A stretch of 7,027 nucleotides of DNA, taken from Clostridia bacterium. GTDB taxonomy: Bacteria > Bacillota > Clostridia > Oscillospirales > CAG-272. The stretch is taken from contig JAGDCE010000046.1 in assembly GCA_017958705.1 (NCBI GenBank), positions 1 to 7,027 of the forward strand, given 5' to 3'. This document shows positions 1 through 6,473 of the stretch, piece by piece. The position numbers and the translations under genes are program-made. Numbering within the stretch: position 1 is the first letter of the stretch; the number at the start of each line of letters is the position of its first letter. The notes under the pieces are model-generated. The model did not search any database. It was given only the letters and a program-made list of their open reading frames with translations, and was not told the DNA's origin.

Positions 1-240
1 AAAATCGCTTTCTGAAAGATAACCAAAATCGTTATCTTTCTGTATTTCTTTCAATTTATTAATCAGCATACCGAGCGGATCTCTTTCATGGTTGCCAAGT
101 CTTTGGATCCAGTTCTTTTCCTTATCAGCAAGCAAGGCGGCACATATGCCTTTTAAACGCATTTCTATATACTGATAGTATTCAATAAGTTCGCTGTGAG
201 TAAATCTGAATTCCGCTTCGTTCAATTCTGTTTTCCTCAT
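1..240 (-). CDS. Unrecognised protein, N-terminal part (cut by window edge)
   Basis: Reading the minus strand from the ATG at 240-238 gives 80 codons without a stop up to the window edge, so this is the amino-terminal part of a longer protein. It begins MRKTELNEAEFRFTHSELIE and continues with a helical-looking, charged sequence (YYQYIEMRLKGICAALLADK, then a Trp-Ile-Gln-Arg-Leu segment, then a Lys/Glu-rich stretch ending LSESDF). No signal peptide or membrane segment is visible, so it is probably cytoplasmic. A good promoter lies just upstream (276-304), but only a weak purine-rich ribosome-binding site (AAAAGAA) precedes the ATG. The coding sequence is AT-richer than every other gene here, which hints at a different origin. 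I do not recognise the family. A HEPN-like helical protein is a guess from the helical pattern only. Confidence 0.7.
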   Translation of the reverse strand, partial: MRKTELNEAEFRFTHSELIEYYQYIEMRLKGICAALLADKEKNWIQRLGNHERDPLGMLINKLKEIQKDNDFGYLSESDF

Positions 241-275
241 TTCTTTTAAGTCGATTCAGCCAGTTTACAACTTCT

Positions 276-304
276 ATTATGCACGTTCAAAACGCTTCTG
301 TCAA
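276..304 (-). promoter_or_regulatory. Sigma-70/SigA-type promoter for the left minus-strand gene
   Basis: On the minus strand, TTGACA (304-299) is followed by a 17-bp spacer and CATAAT (281-276), one mismatch from TATAAT. The predicted start of transcription is near 269, giving a leader of about 29 bases before the ATG at 240. An AT-rich block at about 303-320 lies upstream of both this promoter and the divergent nfo promoter. Confidence 0.7.
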
Positions 305-336
305 GATATATATTAAAAAAATGCCGCGAAAATCCG

Positions 337-365
337 TTGACATAGGCGGCTTTATATGATAGAAT
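337..365 (+). promoter_or_regulatory. Sigma-70/SigA-type promoter for nfo
   Basis: TTGACA (337-342), a 17-bp spacer and TAGAAT (360-365) match the housekeeping promoter consensus. Transcription should start near 372, about 32 bases before the nfo ATG, leaving room for the strong ribosome-binding site GGGAGGT (393-399). It is divergent from the promoter at 276-304, with 32 bp between the two -35 boxes. Confidence 0.75.
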
Positions 366-403
366 ATCACTGATAATAAAGAATTATCTTACGGGAGGTC
401 ATC

Positions 404-1234
404 ATGATATATCTCGGCTGCCATTTATCCTCGTCCGGCGGGTATCTGTCTATGGGCGAGACGGCCGTATCCCTCGGGGCGGACACGTTCCAGTTCTTCA
501 CACGCAATCCGCGCGGCGGATCTGTCAAAAAATTCGATCCGGACGACGCGGCGGCGCTCGTCGCGTTCATGGCTGAGCACAACTTCGGCAGAATAGTCGC
601 GCACGCGCCGTACACTCTCAACCCGGCGTCCGCCGAGCAGAAGACGCGCGAATTCGCGAACATGGTGTTCGCTGACGATATAGCGATACTCGAGCACATC
701 CCGGGCAGTCTGTACAACTTCCATCCCGGAAGCCACGTCGGTCAGGGGGTCGACGTCGGCACAGGGTACATACTGCAGATGCTGAACGGCAACATGAGCC
801 GCGAAATGAAAACGACGGTGCTGCTTGAAACGATGGCGGGCAAAGGAAGCGAGATCGGCTCGAGTTTCGAAGAGCTGCGCGCGATAATCGACGGCTGTGA
901 ATACGCCGAGCATCTCGGCGTCTGCCTCGATACCTGCCATATTTCCGACGCCGGCTACGACGTGAAAGACGGGCTTGACGCAACGCTTGAGGAATTCGAC
1001 CGCGTGATCGGGCTTTCGCGCCTGTTCGCGGTAAATTTAAACGACAGCAAGAACCCGCGCGGAGCGCGGAAGGACCGGCACGAAAAGATAGGTCAAGGCT
1101 TCATAGGACTTGAATATATCGAAAAGATCATAAATCATCCGAGCCTTCAGAACTTGCCGTTCGAGCTTGAAACGCCGAACGACAACGACGGTTACGCCGC
1201 GGAAATAAAACTTTTGAGAGGGTTGAAAAAATGA
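404..1234 (+). CDS. nfo: Deoxyribonuclease IV (AP endonuclease, Nfo family)
   Basis: Endonuclease IV cuts the DNA backbone 5' to abasic sites in base-excision repair, using a trinuclear zinc centre in a TIM barrel. The 276-residue protein covers the whole family. Recognisable ligands, using E. coli Nfo as guide, are H67 (VAHAPY), H107 in NFHPGSH (H111 follows in the same motif), E142 (LLETMAGKG), D176 and H179 (CLDTCH), D224 and H226 (KDRHEKIG) and E256 (ELETPN). The odd point is the segment AVNLNDSK. E. coli has MHLNDAK there, with His216 as a zinc ligand, and this protein has Asn211 (codon AAT). The start is fixed by GGGAGGT five bases upstream of the ATG and by the conserved MIYLGCHLSSSGG beginning. 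The stop overlaps the next ATG (ATGA), so the downstream gene is probably co-translated. Confidence 0.96.
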   Translation: MIYLGCHLSSSGGYLSMGETAVSLGADTFQFFTRNPRGGSVKKFDPDDAAALVAFMAEHNFGRIVAHAPYTLNPASAEQKTREFANMVFADDIAILEHIPGSLYNFHPGSHVGQGVDVGTGYILQMLNGNMSREMKTTVLLETMAGKGSEIGSSFEELRAIIDGCEYAEHLGVCLDTCHISDAGYDVKDGLDATLEEFDRVIGLSRLFAVNLNDSKNPRGARKDRHEKIGQGFIGLEYIEKIINHPSLQNLPFELETPNDNDGYAAEIKLLRGLKK

Positions 1235-2391
1235 ATTATGTCGCTGAAAAATACAACAGGTTCCGCATCAGATATCGGGGCGAGGTGCCCGCGGTCGGAA
1301 GCTTTTACTTCACCTCCGACGGCGAGACGGTGAGGGAGCAGTTCTATCTGCCCGCGGCCGAAGACGGTGTTTTCGATAGCTTTACGGAGGGATTTCTCGA
1401 CGGCAAACTCGCGTTCGGTCTGTTTGATCTCCGGATCGAGCCGCGCGGCGACGGCGAGGTGACGGTCGAAGATATCTCCGTCTCGATCGAAGACGTGCCC
1501 GGGGGCGGTACGTATTTCATAGAGAACGATATCCTCAAAGTCGGCGTCGAGCTTGTATGGGGCGGCGGTCTTTCGTATTACGAGGACAAGCGCTGCGGGA
1601 TCGAAGGGCTGAGAAACATGCTCAACCACGCCGATCCGGGCAGACTGATACAGCAGTCTTACTACGGCACCGGCGATCCGCCGTTCGTCAAGGGCGAATT
1701 CATGGGCAATCCCTGGGTCTACAATCCCGTACAGGGCGGCGACCGCGGCGGCTGCAAGAGCAAGCTCGTGGATTTCCGCGTCTCCGGCAATTCCGTATGG
1801 GTAAAATGCCGTCCGCGTGACTGGGGCAAGGTCGGCTCGTATACGTACAGCTACATGGAGAATATTTACACTGTCGACGGCGATATGCTGCGGGTCGACA
1901 ACGTTTTCGTCGACTGGTCCGGCTGGGTGCATCCGCGCACCACGCAGGAAGTCCCGGCGTTCTACACCGTAAGCTATCTCGACAATTTCTATTTCTACAA
2001 CGGCAAAAAGCCCTGGCAGGACGAGCCGCTTCAGGTGCGGCGCGATCTGATATTCTGGCCTGAGGACTGGCCGCGCCACAGATTCCCGCTCGAAAAAGAA
2101 AACACCGAGACGTGGGCGGCTTGGGTAGACGCCGACGATTTCGGTATCGGATTATACGTGCCGGGGGCACAGTTGTTTATCGGCGGCAGATACTGCCACG
2201 ACGGCAGCAAGGACCCGGCGGCGGGACCGACGAACTACGTCGCTCCGCTTTACTCGCTGAGAATTATATCTTACAAGCCGGTGACGTACTCGTATCTTGT
2301 GACGTCGGGGCCGCTCTCCGATATCAGGCGCAGGTTCAAGGAAGAAAAAGACTTCGCCGACAACGCGTCTTTCAGAGCATACAACGAATGA
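1231..2391 (+). CDS. Protein of unknown function, possible all-beta carbohydrate-active-like protein
   Basis: This 386-residue protein is translationally coupled to nfo: its ATG overlaps the nfo stop as ATGA, with GAGAGGG at 1216-1222 as ribosome-binding site. It has no signal peptide or membrane segment, so it is likely cytoplasmic. It is very rich in Tyr, Phe, Trp and Gly, with alternating hydrophobic strands suggesting a beta-sandwich. Blocks that look conserved are LNHADPGRLIQQSYY (131-145), NPVQGGD (165-171), KCRPRDWG just after position 190, and TQEVPAFY (238-245). A second aromatic region around FYFYNGKKPWQDEP follows. Such blocks remind me of uncharacterised proteins near glycoside-hydrolase or mutarotase-like folds, but I cannot name a family. 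A catalytic role for the Glu in QEVPAFY (E240) is only a possibility. Its 3' end overlaps the convergent glycosylase gene by 20 bp. There is no evidence that it works in DNA repair beyond its operon position. Confidence 0.85.
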   Translation: MNYVAEKYNRFRIRYRGEVPAVGSFYFTSDGETVREQFYLPAAEDGVFDSFTEGFLDGKLAFGLFDLRIEPRGDGEVTVEDISVSIEDVPGGGTYFIENDILKVGVELVWGGGLSYYEDKRCGIEGLRNMLNHADPGRLIQQSYYGTGDPPFVKGEFMGNPWVYNPVQGGDRGGCKSKLVDFRVSGNSVWVKCRPRDWGKVGSYTYSYMENIYTVDGDMLRVDNVFVDWSGWVHPRTTQEVPAFYTVSYLDNFYFYNGKKPWQDEPLQVRRDLIFWPEDWPRHRFPLEKENTETWAAWVDADDFGIGLYVPGAQLFIGGRYCHDGSKDPAAGPTNYVAPLYSLRIISYKPVTYSYLVTSGPLSDIRRRFKEEKDFADNASFRAYNE

Positions 2392-2845
2392 CGGACCATT
2401 CGGCGACGAGCCGGTCGAGTGAATAAGCGGCGTTCGCCGGACTCGTCGACGGCAGATAAAAATACGGCAGGCCGGGTACCGCGTATTTTTCATAAAGTCT
2501 GTATGCCAGACGTCCGTTCAGGTACACGGCTCTGACGTCCGAGTCTGACAGGATCCGCGAAAGATCGTTCGGGGACGCGTCTCTTATACTGCTGTCGGCG
2601 CTCCCTGTGACCTCGCACGAGCCGATCACGTCCCACAATGCGACGCCGTTTTTTAAAAGCATCTCCCGCTTCTCCGGCACGGTCTGCGGCACCGGTTCTT
2701 CAAGCACGGCGGAAAGCACCCGCCAGAATCTGTTGTTCGGGTGCCCGTAGAAAAATCCCTGCTTCCGCGACGCCTCGGACGGGAAGCTTCCGAGTATCAG
2801 TATTTTGCTTTTGCCGTCGTAAACCGGCGCTATCTCGTGTTTCAT
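2372..2845 (-). CDS. DNA-deoxyinosine glycosylase (hypoxanthine-DNA glycosylase, UDG superfamily)
   Basis: The 157-residue protein matches the deoxyinosine (hypoxanthine) glycosylase branch of the uracil-DNA glycosylase superfamily, which removes hypoxanthine produced by adenine deamination and leaves an abasic site. Visible family blocks are KILILGSFPSEAS (14-26), FFYGHPNNRFW (31-41), VALWDVI (68-74) and LPSTSPANA (131-139). The Asn in GHPNNRFW (N38) is the likely catalytic residue by family analogy. Length is normal for a single-domain enzyme. The start at 2845 is supported because the family usually begins only a few residues before the PVYD block. No ribosome-binding site precedes it, and the promoter at 2852-2880 implies a leaderless transcript. 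It is convergent with, and overlaps by 20 bp, the upstream plus-strand gene, and is divergent from the ABC operon. The product would hand abasic sites to Nfo. Confidence 0.93.
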   Translation of the reverse strand: MKHEIAPVYDGKSKILILGSFPSEASRKQGFFYGHPNNRFWRVLSAVLEEPVPQTVPEKREMLLKNGVALWDVIGSCEVTGSADSSIRDASPNDLSRILSDSDVRAVYLNGRLAYRLYEKYAVPGLPYFYLPSTSPANAAYSLDRLVAEWSVIRCML

Positions 2846-2851
2846 GACACC

Positions 2852-2880
2852 ATTCTACACCTTAAAAGGAAAATTGTCAA
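2852..2880 (-). promoter_or_regulatory. Near-consensus promoter giving a leaderless glycosylase mRNA
   Basis: On the minus strand, TTGACA (2880-2875), a 17-bp spacer and TAGAAT (2857-2852) are followed by just GGTGTC and then the ATG at 2845. A start point seven bases after the -10 box falls on the A of the ATG. The hexamers and spacer length are identical to those of the nfo promoter at 337-365. The -35 box lies between the ribosome-binding site and ATG of the divergent ABC gene. Confidence 0.75.
2864..2870 (+). promoter_or_regulatory. Ribosome-binding site deciding the ABC subunit 1 start
   Basis: AAAAGGA lies 11 bases before the ATG at 2882. This supports 2882 over an in-frame ATG at 2741, which would add 47 residues antisense to the glycosylase N-terminus that look nothing like an ABC exporter. 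Confidence 0.55.
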
Positions 2881-2881
2881 T

Positions 2882-4597
2882 ATGAAAAATCTCCTCGGAT
2901 ATCTGAAAAGATACCGGGCGCAAAGCATCTTCGCGCCTCTTTTCAAGCTTTTTGAAGTGGCGCTCGAGCTTGCCGTGCCTTTCATAGTCTCGTACATGAT
3001 AGATAACGGCATAAAGAATTCTGACAAGGCGCTTATAATAAAATGCTGCGCTCTGCTCGTGCTGTTCGCCGCGGTCGGCTTCGGCTTCGCGGTCACGGCT
3101 CAGTATTTCGCCGCAAAAGCCGCGACGGGCTTCGCCGCCGATCTGCGCGGCGCGCTTTACACGCACATCGGACGCCTTTCGTATTCCGATCTTGACAGAC
3201 TCGGCACGTCTTCGCTGATCACCAACATGACGAGCGACGTGACGCGAGTCCAGACCGGCGTCAATCTGACGCTGCGTCTGCTGCTGCGCTCTCCGTTCGT
3301 CGTAGCCGGCGCGGTGATCGCCTGCTTTGCGATAAGCGTCCGCCCGGCGCTGAGCTTCGCCGCCGCGGTGCCTGTACTGCTCGTTTTCGTATATCTGATC
3401 ATGCTTTTCGGCATGAAGCTGTATTCGCGTGTTCAGAGCAGTCTTTCACTCACGGTGCGCCGCGCGAAGGAAAATCTCGACGGAGTAAGAGTCATCCGCG
3501 CGTTCGGTACCGAAGACGACGAGCGGGCGAGGTTCAGCGACGAAAACGGGCGTTTATGCGCCGATCAGAAACGGTCCGGCAGGCTGTCCGCGCTCCTTAA
3601 CCCCATAACGTTCGTGATCGTGAACGTCGCCGTGGCGGCAATGATGTATTCAGGCGCGATAAAAGTGAACGACGGCGTGCTTACGCAGGGCGAGACCGTG
3701 GCGATGTACAACCTCACCGCGATGGTGCTCGTGGAGCTGATAAAGCTTGCGGATCTTACGATAAACATCACGAAAGCTCTGTCGAGCGGCAAACGCCTCT
3801 CGGCGGTGCTCGCCGTAAAACCGTCCGTTGAGTATGGCGCAGAGGCCGTCGAGCCCGGGGGCGGATACGCCGTGAAGATCACCGGCGCGTCGCTGTCATA
3901 CGGCGGCAAAGAGGCGCTGACGGACATAAATATAAAGATAAAAACGGGACAGACAGTCGGTATCATCGGCGGCACCGGCTCCGGCAAATCCTCTCTTATC
4001 TCGCTGATCGCCAGATTCTATGACTGCGACGGCGGCTCCGTCGAGCTGTTCGGACACGACGTGCGCAAATACTCCGAGAAGCAGCTGCGCGCGCTTGTCG
4101 GCGCGGTGCCTCAGCGCGCCGTGCTGTTTGAAGGCACGCTGCGCGATAATCTGAAAAACGGCGCGTCCGACGTCGGCGACGACGTACTGCACGGCGCTCT
4201 GGAGGCAGCCTGCGCCGACGATTTCGTCGAGGCCAAAGGAGGCCTCGACTGCCGCGTCGAGCAGGGCGGACGCAATTTCTCGGGCGGGCAGAAACAGCGG
4301 CTCGCCGTGGCGCGCGCGCTTCTCCGTTCGCCGTCGCTTCTGATCCTTGACGACAGCAGCTCGGCGCTCGACTACGCGACCGACGCGCGGATGCGGGGCG
4401 CCATAAAAGAATACGCGAAAGACATGACCGTGATCGTCGCCGCACAGCGCGTATCGAGCGTACGCGGCGCGGACGTCATATACGTGATGGACGACGGCAG
4501 GATCATCGGCTCCGGGACGCATGAAGAGCTGCTTTCAGACTGTCCCCGCTACGCGCAGATATACGCGTCGCAGACGGGAGGTGACGGCGATGAATAA
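2882..4597 (+). CDS. ABC exporter half-transporter, degenerate-site subunit (TM287/BmrC-like)
   Basis: This 571-residue protein fuses an exporter membrane domain (six hydrophobic segments near 16-40, 50-75, 136-156, 158-178, 239-260 and 272-297) to a nucleotide-binding domain. The latter shows the aromatic A-loop Y340, Walker A GGTGSGKS (363-370), Q-loop Q411, signature FSGGQ (466-470) and Walker B ending at D490. The residue after Walker B is Asp (D491, ILDDSSSALD) rather than the catalytic Glu, and the switch position is Gln (Q522, AAQRVSS) rather than His. That combination marks the weak-ATPase half of heterodimeric exporters such as TM287/288 and BmrCD. Its partner is the next gene, which overlaps it by 8 bp. 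The substrate cannot be read from sequence; multidrug, lipid or peptide export are all possible. No clear promoter was found upstream. The chosen start gives the normal length for the family. Confidence 0.93.
   Translation: MKNLLGYLKRYRAQSIFAPLFKLFEVALELAVPFIVSYMIDNGIKNSDKALIIKCCALLVLFAAVGFGFAVTAQYFAAKAATGFAADLRGALYTHIGRLSYSDLDRLGTSSLITNMTSDVTRVQTGVNLTLRLLLRSPFVVAGAVIACFAISVRPALSFAAAVPVLLVFVYLIMLFGMKLYSRVQSSLSLTVRRAKENLDGVRVIRAFGTEDDERARFSDENGRLCADQKRSGRLSALLNPITFVIVNVAVAAMMYSGAIKVNDGVLTQGETVAMYNLTAMVLVELIKLADLTINITKALSSGKRLSAVLAVKPSVEYGAEAVEPGGGYAVKITGASLSYGGKEALTDINIKIKTGQTVGIIGGTGSGKSSLISLIARFYDCDGGSVELFGHDVRKYSEKQLRALVGAVPQRAVLFEGTLRDNLKNGASDVGDDVLHGALEAACADDFVEAKGGLDCRVEQGGRNFSGGQKQRLAVARALLRSPSLLILDDSSSALDYATDARMRGAIKEYAKDMTVIVAAQRVSSVRGADVIYVMDDGRIIGSGTHEELLSDCPRYAQIYASQTGGDGDE
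4576..4583 (+). promoter_or_regulatory. Ribosome-binding site deciding the ABC subunit 2 start
   Basis: GGGAGGTG lies inside the end of the first ABC gene, about 8 bases (from GGAGG) before the ATG at 4590. It selects 4590 over an in-frame ATG at 4521, which would add 23 Arg-rich residues read from inside the upstream gene. Confidence 0.8.
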
Positions 4598-6329
4598 AGC
4601 TCTGCTGCAAAAGATCCTGCGGCAGATAAAGAGCCGCATCCCCGCATTGATCGCGGTGATGATCCTTTCTCTTCTCTACGCCGGGCTGTCGCTTTACGTG
4701 CCGCTTCTGTTCGGCCGGGCGATAGATCTTCTGATAGAGCGCGGCGTCGATTTCGGCCTGCTTGCGCCGCTTCTTATCCGGGCCGTACTGTTCTCCGCCG
4801 CGGCCGCGATCATCCAGTGGGTGATGAACGTGATAAACAACGCCGCGGCTTACGGCATCACGGCGGATCTTCGCGGAAAAACGTTTGAAAAACTGCACCG
4901 TCTGCCGCTCGGATACCTCGACGTACACCCGACCGGCGATACGCTGAGCCGCTTCACGAATGACGCGGAACAGTTCGCCGACGGCCTGCTTCTCGGCTTC
5001 ACGCAGCTGTTCACAGGCGTCGCGCTGATCGTCGGTACGCTCGTTTTCATGCTGACGATAAAACCGTCCGTCACGGCGGCGGTAGTGCTTCTGACTCCGC
5101 TGTCGCTGTTCACGGCGCGGCTCATCGCGTCACGCACGTTCGGAATGTTCTCGGCGCAGGCGGCCGACGCGGCGAAACAGACGTCGTTTGTCACCGAGAC
5201 CGTGAGCGAGCAGAAAACGGTCCGCGCGCTCGGCGCCGAGGACGACGACAGAGAGCGCTTCGAGGCGTATAACGAAAAACTGCGCGCATCTTCGATGAAG
5301 GCGACGTTCTTCTCCTCTCTGACGAATCCTTCGACGCGCTGTGTGAACGCGATAGTTTACGCGGCGGTCGCGCTGACCGGCGCGCTGACGGTCATCGCCG
5401 GCGGCGGCATGACCGTCGGTATGCTGTCGAGCTTCCTCGCATACGCAAACAAATACACGAAGCCGTTCAACGAGATCTCCGGCGTCATAGCCGAACTGCA
5501 GAGCGCGTTCGCGTGCGCGGACCGTATCTTTTCTTTCCTTGAGATCCCGGAGGAGCCTGCGGACGGCGCGGTCGACCGGGCAAAGCTCTCCGACGAGGTC
5601 AGAATCGACGATATGTCGTTCTCATATCTGCCCGACAGGCCGCTCATCGAGCATATGGACTTTACCGCCGAGCCGGGCAAGCACACGGCGATCGTCGGCC
5701 CGACCGGATGCGGTAAAACGACGCTGATAAATCTTCTGATGCGGTTTTACGACGTCTGCGGCGGAAGCATCAGCGTCGGCGGCACGGACGTACGCGATAT
5801 GACGCGCAGATCGCTTCGCGCCGGCTACGGGATGGTTTTGCAGGATACGTGGCTTAGATACGGCACGGTCGCCGGAAACATAGCCGTCGGCAGACCGGAC
5901 GCCGGACGGGACGAGATAATCGAGGCGGCGAAGCGGGCTCACGCTCACGGCTTCATCGAAAGACTGCCGCAGGGCTACGATACCGTGATCGGCGAGGACG
6001 GCGGCGGGCTTTCTCAGGGGCAGAAACAGCTTTTGTGCATCGCGAGGGTCATGCTCTGCCGGCCGCGTATGCTGATACTCGACGAGGCGACGAGCTCCGT
6101 CGACACAATGACCGAGAAAAAGATACAGCAGGCGTTCGACGAACTGACGCAAGGGCGCACGGCGTTCATCGTCGCGCACCGTCTGTCGACGGTGTTGAAT
6201 GCTGACGAGATACTAGTAATGCGTGCGGGAAGCATAGTCGAGCGCGGCACGCACGCATCGCTCATGGAAAAGCACGGATTTTACTGCGATCTGTATCAGA
6301 GCCAGTTCAAGCAAGGCAAACAGATATAA
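4590..6329 (+). CDS. ABC exporter half-transporter, catalytically complete subunit (TM288/BmrD-like)
   Basis: This is a 579-residue exporter half with six predicted membrane segments (about 18-42, 58-82, 138-157, 160-180, 250-272 and 277-300) and a C-terminal nucleotide-binding domain. Motifs are A-loop Y346, Walker A GPTGCGKT (370-377), Q-loop Q418, signature LSQGQ (474-478), Walker B ILDEATSSVD with D498 and catalytic E499, and switch His H530 (VAHRLST). The Glu and His are canonical, while the signature has Gln at the second Gly position, as expected for the half whose signature faces the degenerate site of its partner. Together the two genes should form one consensus and one non-hydrolysing ATP site in a cytoplasmic-membrane exporter. 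The 8-bp overlap with the upstream gene and strong internal ribosome-binding site imply coupled, near-equal synthesis. Transcription probably ends at the terminator at 6425-6466. Confidence 0.94.
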   Translation: MNKALLQKILRQIKSRIPALIAVMILSLLYAGLSLYVPLLFGRAIDLLIERGVDFGLLAPLLIRAVLFSAAAAIIQWVMNVINNAAAYGITADLRGKTFEKLHRLPLGYLDVHPTGDTLSRFTNDAEQFADGLLLGFTQLFTGVALIVGTLVFMLTIKPSVTAAVVLLTPLSLFTARLIASRTFGMFSAQAADAAKQTSFVTETVSEQKTVRALGAEDDDRERFEAYNEKLRASSMKATFFSSLTNPSTRCVNAIVYAAVALTGALTVIAGGGMTVGMLSSFLAYANKYTKPFNEISGVIAELQSAFACADRIFSFLEIPEEPADGAVDRAKLSDEVRIDDMSFSYLPDRPLIEHMDFTAEPGKHTAIVGPTGCGKTTLINLLMRFYDVCGGSISVGGTDVRDMTRRSLRAGYGMVLQDTWLRYGTVAGNIAVGRPDAGRDEIIEAAKRAHAHGFIERLPQGYDTVIGEDGGGLSQGQKQLLCIARVMLCRPRMLILDEATSSVDTMTEKKIQQAFDELTQGRTAFIVAHRLSTVLNADEILVMRAGSIVERGTHASLMEKHGFYCDLYQSQFKQGKQI

Positions 6330-6337
6330 ACACACAT

Positions 6338-6419
6338 GGAAAACGGTGCGATCCCGTAAAAGGGAAAGCCCGATAAGGAAGATTTTCACTGTGCGTAAAC
6401 GTGGTGAGCAGGTACGCAC
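6338..6419 (+). ncRNA. Possibly structured 3' UTR segment with faint cobalamin-riboswitch resemblance
   Basis: Between the ABC stop and the terminator lies a gene-free segment with folding potential. GTGCGTA (6391-6397) pairs perfectly with TACGCAC (6413-6419) around a 15-base loop. GGG at 6362-6364 can pair either with CCC at 6353-6355 or with CCC at 6369-6371. The order GGAA, CGGTGCGATCCCG, CACTGT, GAGCAGGTAC recalls the 3' half of cobalamin riboswitches. However, the 5' half is missing, the spacing is wrong, and no plus-strand gene follows. It may be an eroded riboswitch, an unrelated small RNA or ordinary 3' UTR. Confidence 0.2.
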
Positions 6420-6424
6420 TTAAC

Positions 6425-6466
6425 AAAAGCAGGCTGAAATAAAAATCAGTCTGCTTTTATTATTTT
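6425..6466 (+). terminator. Intrinsic terminator of the ABC operon
   Basis: A 13-bp stem (6425-6437 with 6446-6458, AAAAGCAGGCTGA against TCAGTCTGCTTTT, one G-U pair) encloses an 8-base A-rich loop and runs into ATTATTTT. The U-rich 3' arm and tail make a Rho-independent terminator. The A-run on the left gives a weaker T-rich tail on the other strand, so it could also stop leftward transcription. Confidence 0.85.
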
Positions 6467-6473
6467 GCCGGTT

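Noticed and set aside
355..360. TATGAT as the -10 box of the nfo promoter
   Set aside because: It is only 12 bp from the TTGACA box; TAGAAT at 360-365 has the correct 17-bp spacing.
1192..2079. 295-codon open frame on the minus strand
   Set aside because: It lies wholly antisense to nfo and the unknown gene, has no ribosome-binding site or recognisable protein features, and long antisense frames are expected in GC-rich coding sequence.
2837..2850. GTGT-N6-ACAC dyad at the glycosylase start as an operator
   Set aside because: Arms are only four bases with a mismatched centre; this is too weak to support a regulator site.
2741..2881. Longer N-terminus for ABC subunit 1
   Set aside because: The added residues are antisense to the conserved glycosylase N-terminus and the normal exporter start MKNLLGYLKRY is preceded by its own ribosome-binding site.
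3896..4522. 208-codon open frame on the minus strand inside the first ABC gene
   Set aside because: It is a shadow of a gene with unmistakable ABC motifs; its composition (Ala, Val, Arg and His rich) is typical of an antisense frame.
4521..4589. Longer N-terminus for ABC subunit 2
   Set aside because: The added Arg-rich residues come from the other frame of subunit 1, and GGGAGGTG sits at the proper distance before 4590.
6336..6359. Seven-codon ORF (ATG GAA AAC GGT GCG ATC CCG TAA) after the ABC operon
   Set aside because: It has no ribosome-binding site and is short enough to arise by chance; it overlaps the possible RNA structure.
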